This document shows, piece after piece, positions 61,794-64,000 of a DNA stretch of 64,000 nt; the stretch's first letter is position 1; each line of letters starts with the position of its first letter. This stretch comes from DAIOXA01 sp050949165 (GTDB taxonomy: Bacteria > Bacillota > Proteinivoracia > UBA4975), in contig JBMNFF010000009.1 in the NCBI GenBank assembly GCA_050949165.1, positions 62,001 through 126,000 of the forward strand, given 5' to 3'. The position numbers and the translations under genes were made by a program. The notes under the pieces are model-generated. The model did not search any database. It saw nothing but the letters and a program-made list of their open reading frames with translations, and was not told where the DNA came from.

Positions 61794-63992
61794 ATGCAAC
61801 TGAGTGAGAATGCCCGTACGGTGCTCGAACGGCGCTACCTGATTAAGAAGGACGGAAAGGTGGCGGAGACCCCTGAGGACATGTTCCGACGGGTGGCCAA
61901 TAACATCGCCCAGGCCGAAGAGAAGTACGATCCCGAGAACCAAAGCATGTGGGCCGACAAGTTTTTCGAGATGATGACGGCGCTGGACTTTCTCCCCAAT
62001 TCCCCCACGCTGATGAACGCCGGCAGGGAGTTGCAGCAACTGGCTGCCTGTTTCGTCTTGCCTGTGGAGGATACCATGGAAGATATATTCGATTCCATCA
62101 AGCATGCTGCCCTCATTCACAAGAGTGGCGGCGGAACCGGCTTTTCTTTTTCCCGCCTGCGCCCCAAGAACGACCTTGTCATGTCCACCGGAGGGGTGGC
62201 CAGCGGTCCGGTCTCCTTTATGAAGGTCTTTAATTCTGCCACCGAAGCAGTCAAGCAGGGAGGGACCCGCCGGGGGGCCAATATGGGCATGCTCCGGGTA
62301 GATCACCCTGACATCCTGAGCTTCATTACTGCCAAGGAAGACAATAGCGAGCTCACCAATTTTAACATTTCGGTGGCCCTGACCGAGGAATTCATGGAGG
62401 CCGTCAAAGCCGGGAGGGAGTATGCTTTAATCAATCCCAGGACCGGACAAGCCGAATCCACCTTAAAGGCCACCATGGTCTTCGACAAGCTGGTGGACTC
62501 GGCCTGGCGCAACGGCGAACCGGGAATTATTTTCCTGGACCGGGTCAATAAGGACAATCCCACCCCCCACCTGGGCGATATCGAAAGCACCAACCCCTGT
62601 GGAGAACAGCCCCTGCTTCCCTACGAGGCCTGCAATTTGGGTTCCATCAACTTGGCCAGGTTCGTCAAGGATCAAAGCATCGACTACCGGCGCTTGGAAG
62701 AAGTGGTCAAGCTGGCGGTGAGATTTTTGGACGATGTCATCGACATGAGCAGGTATCCCCTGCCCAAGATTGAGGAAATGGTTCTGGGGAACAGGAAAAT
62801 CGGCTTGGGGATCATGGGCTTTGCCGATACCCTCTTGCAGCTCAACATCCCCTATAACAGCTTCCAGGCAGTCGAGCTGGCCCGGGAGGTAATGGAGTTC
62901 CTCCAGCGCACCAGCAGGGCGGCATCGCAGGAGTTGGCCAGGGAGAGGGGGGCTTATCCCAACTTTGTCGGCAGCCGCCAGGAGAAACTGGGGATGCCGC
63001 CCCAGCGCAATGCCACCACCACCACCATCGCCCCCACCGGCACCATCAGCATTATCGCCTCGACTTCCAGCGGCATCGAGCCCAATTTTGCTCTCTGCTA
63101 TAATCGTAATGTCTTAGACAATGACAAGCTCTTGGAAGTCCACCCCCTCTTTGCCCAGGTGGCAAAGGAGCGCGGGTTTTATTCCGAGGAGCTGATGTCC
63201 CAGGTGGCTGAATTGGGCAGCATCGAGGATCTGGAAGTGGTGCCCGAGGACGTGCGCAGAGTATTTGTCACAGCCCATGACATCGACCCCCATTGGCACA
63301 TCCAAATTCAGGCTGCCTTTCAGCAATACACCGATAATGCCGTGTCCAAGACCGTCAATCTCCGGCACGACGCCACCCGCCAGGAAGTAGCCAAGATCTT
63401 TACTCTGGCTTATGAATTGGGGTGCAAGGGCGTCACCGTGTATCGCGATGGCAGCCGGGACAGCCAAGTGCTCAGCGTGGGTTCCGGAAAGGACGCCGCC
63501 CAGTCCCCGGGAATTGTGCCCCGGCCGAGACCTGCGGTAACCGTTGGCCGGACCGAAAAGGTCAAGATCGGTTGCGGCAACCTGTACATCAGCGTCAACT
63601 CTGACGATCAGGGGATTTGCGAGGTCTTCACAAACACCGGTCGCGGTGGCGGCTGTGCATCACAGTCCGAGGCCACCAGCCGCTTGGTCTCCATTGCCCT
63701 GCGCTCTGGCATTTCGGTGGACAGCATCGTCGAGCAACTGCGGGGAATCCGCTGCTCAGCCTGCATTCGCCAGCCGGGGGTCCAGGTAACTTCCTGCCCC
63801 GATGCCATCGCCAAGGCCATTAAAAAGAATCTGGCCGACGCGCCATCTATTTCCCTGCAGCAGTTTGCCGCCGAACCCGTCGTCGTCAAGGAGAGAGTCC
63901 CCAGTACCAAGTGTCCGGAATGCGGGGAAATCATTAATCATGAAGGCGGTTGTACCATCTGCTTGAGTTGCGGATATTCTCACTGTGGATAA
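61794..63992 (+). CDS. nrdJ: adenosylcobalamin-dependent ribonucleoside-diphosphate reductase
   Basis: Class II ribonucleotide reductase, oxygen-independent and B12-dependent. The 732-aa protein has an N-terminal ATP-cone-like start, the redox and active-site cysteines in QLAACFVLPVEDT and STNPCGEQPLL, the radical-site FNISVALTEEF, TTTTIAPTGTISIIA, and a C-terminal tail with zinc-like CPECG and CLSCG pairs used for re-reduction. ATG 61794 with GAGG upstream; a TTG-start extension upstream would run through the promoter. The last eight bases of the window are non-coding. Confidence 0.96.
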   Translation: MQLSENARTVLERRYLIKKDGKVAETPEDMFRRVANNIAQAEEKYDPENQSMWADKFFEMMTALDFLPNSPTLMNAGRELQQLAACFVLPVEDTMEDIFDSIKHAALIHKSGGGTGFSFSRLRPKNDLVMSTGGVASGPVSFMKVFNSATEAVKQGGTRRGANMGMLRVDHPDILSFITAKEDNSELTNFNISVALTEEFMEAVKAGREYALINPRTGQAESTLKATMVFDKLVDSAWRNGEPGIIFLDRVNKDNPTPHLGDIESTNPCGEQPLLPYEACNLGSINLARFVKDQSIDYRRLEEVVKLAVRFLDDVIDMSRYPLPKIEEMVLGNRKIGLGIMGFADTLLQLNIPYNSFQAVELAREVMEFLQRTSRAASQELARERGAYPNFVGSRQEKLGMPPQRNATTTTIAPTGTISIIASTSSGIEPNFALCYNRNVLDNDKLLEVHPLFAQVAKERGFYSEELMSQVAELGSIEDLEVVPEDVRRVFVTAHDIDPHWHIQIQAAFQQYTDNAVSKTVNLRHDATRQEVAKIFTLAYELGCKGVTVYRDGSRDSQVLSVGSGKDAAQSPGIVPRPRPAVTVGRTEKVKIGCGNLYISVNSDDQGICEVFTNTGRGGGCASQSEATSRLVSIALRSGISVDSIVEQLRGIRCSACIRQPGVQVTSCPDAIAKAIKKNLADAPSISLQQFAAEPVVVKERVPSTKCPECGEIINHEGGCTICLSCGYSHCG

Positions 63993-64000
63993 ACTTATAC

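Overview
The window is the replication-origin region of a chromosome from a spore-forming, strictly anaerobic Firmicute (Clostridia-like, GC roughly in the low-to-mid 50s %). The gene order follows the Bacillus/Clostridium origin closely: noc-parA-parB, rsmG-mnmG-mnmE-jag-yidC-yidD-rnpA-rpmH, oriC, dnaA-dnaN-yaaA-recF-remB-gyrB-gyrA, and later tadA-SRP RNA-dnaX-ybaB-recR-yaaL, gin, yaaO-tmk-darA-holB-ricT-yabA-yabB-rsmI, abrB, tatD-yabE-rnmV-rsmA-yabG-veg. Sporulation genes (gin, spoVB, yabG, a SipL-like gene, abrB) indicate a spore former. A 2-oxoacid:ferredoxin oxidoreductase, an NADH-linked [FeFe]-hydrogenase and a B12-dependent ribonucleotide reductase indicate anaerobic metabolism. I cannot assign a genus.

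Layout. 1-9.5 kb (minus strand): the 5' part of a cysteine-desulfurase-family gene, two perfect parS sites, parB, parA, noc, rsmG, mnmG, mnmE, jag, yidC, yidD, rnpA, rpmH. 9.5-11.3 kb: a bipartite oriC around dnaA. 11.3-18.4 kb: dnaN, yaaA, recF, remB, gyrB, gyrA. 18.5-21.1 kb: a compact end-joining operon (Ku, ATP-dependent ligase, LigD-type polymerase). 21.2-27.6 kb: an EF-G-like factor, a tRNA island (four Ser, two Arg) with tadA inside it, SRP RNA, dnaX, ybaB, recR, yaaL. 27.7-31.3 kb: an unrecognised P-loop protein and a four-subunit 2-oxoacid:ferredoxin oxidoreductase. 31.4-36.6 kb: a complete 16S-23S-5S rRNA operon without spacer tRNAs, whose 23S gene carries a 187-nt insertion with a 28-bp terminal helix. 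37.1-42.5 kb: a four-gene hydrogenase operon, an ECF-type membrane protein and an orphan NuoE-like gene. 42.6-48 kb: spoVB (minus), guaB, gin, a transposase fragment, a PLP decarboxylase. 48-64 kb: the tmk-to-veg block, a SipL-like gene and nrdJ under tandem NrdR boxes.

Genes left of oriC are almost all on the minus strand and those to the right on the plus strand, so transcription runs with the forks; the exceptions to the right are spoVB and abrB.

The most unusual item is the gene at 52882-54606. It sits exactly where Bacillus has metS (between abrB and tatD) and has the overall architecture of methionyl-tRNA synthetase, including the anticodon-binding helices and the C-terminal tRNA-binding domain, but both class I catalytic signatures (HIGH and KMSKS) are gone. 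It looks like an intact, tRNA-binding pseudo-synthetase. The 23S intervening sequence, the P-loop gene ahead of the oxidoreductase genes, the orphan NuoE-like protein, and the split LigD without a phosphoesterase are further points for follow-up.
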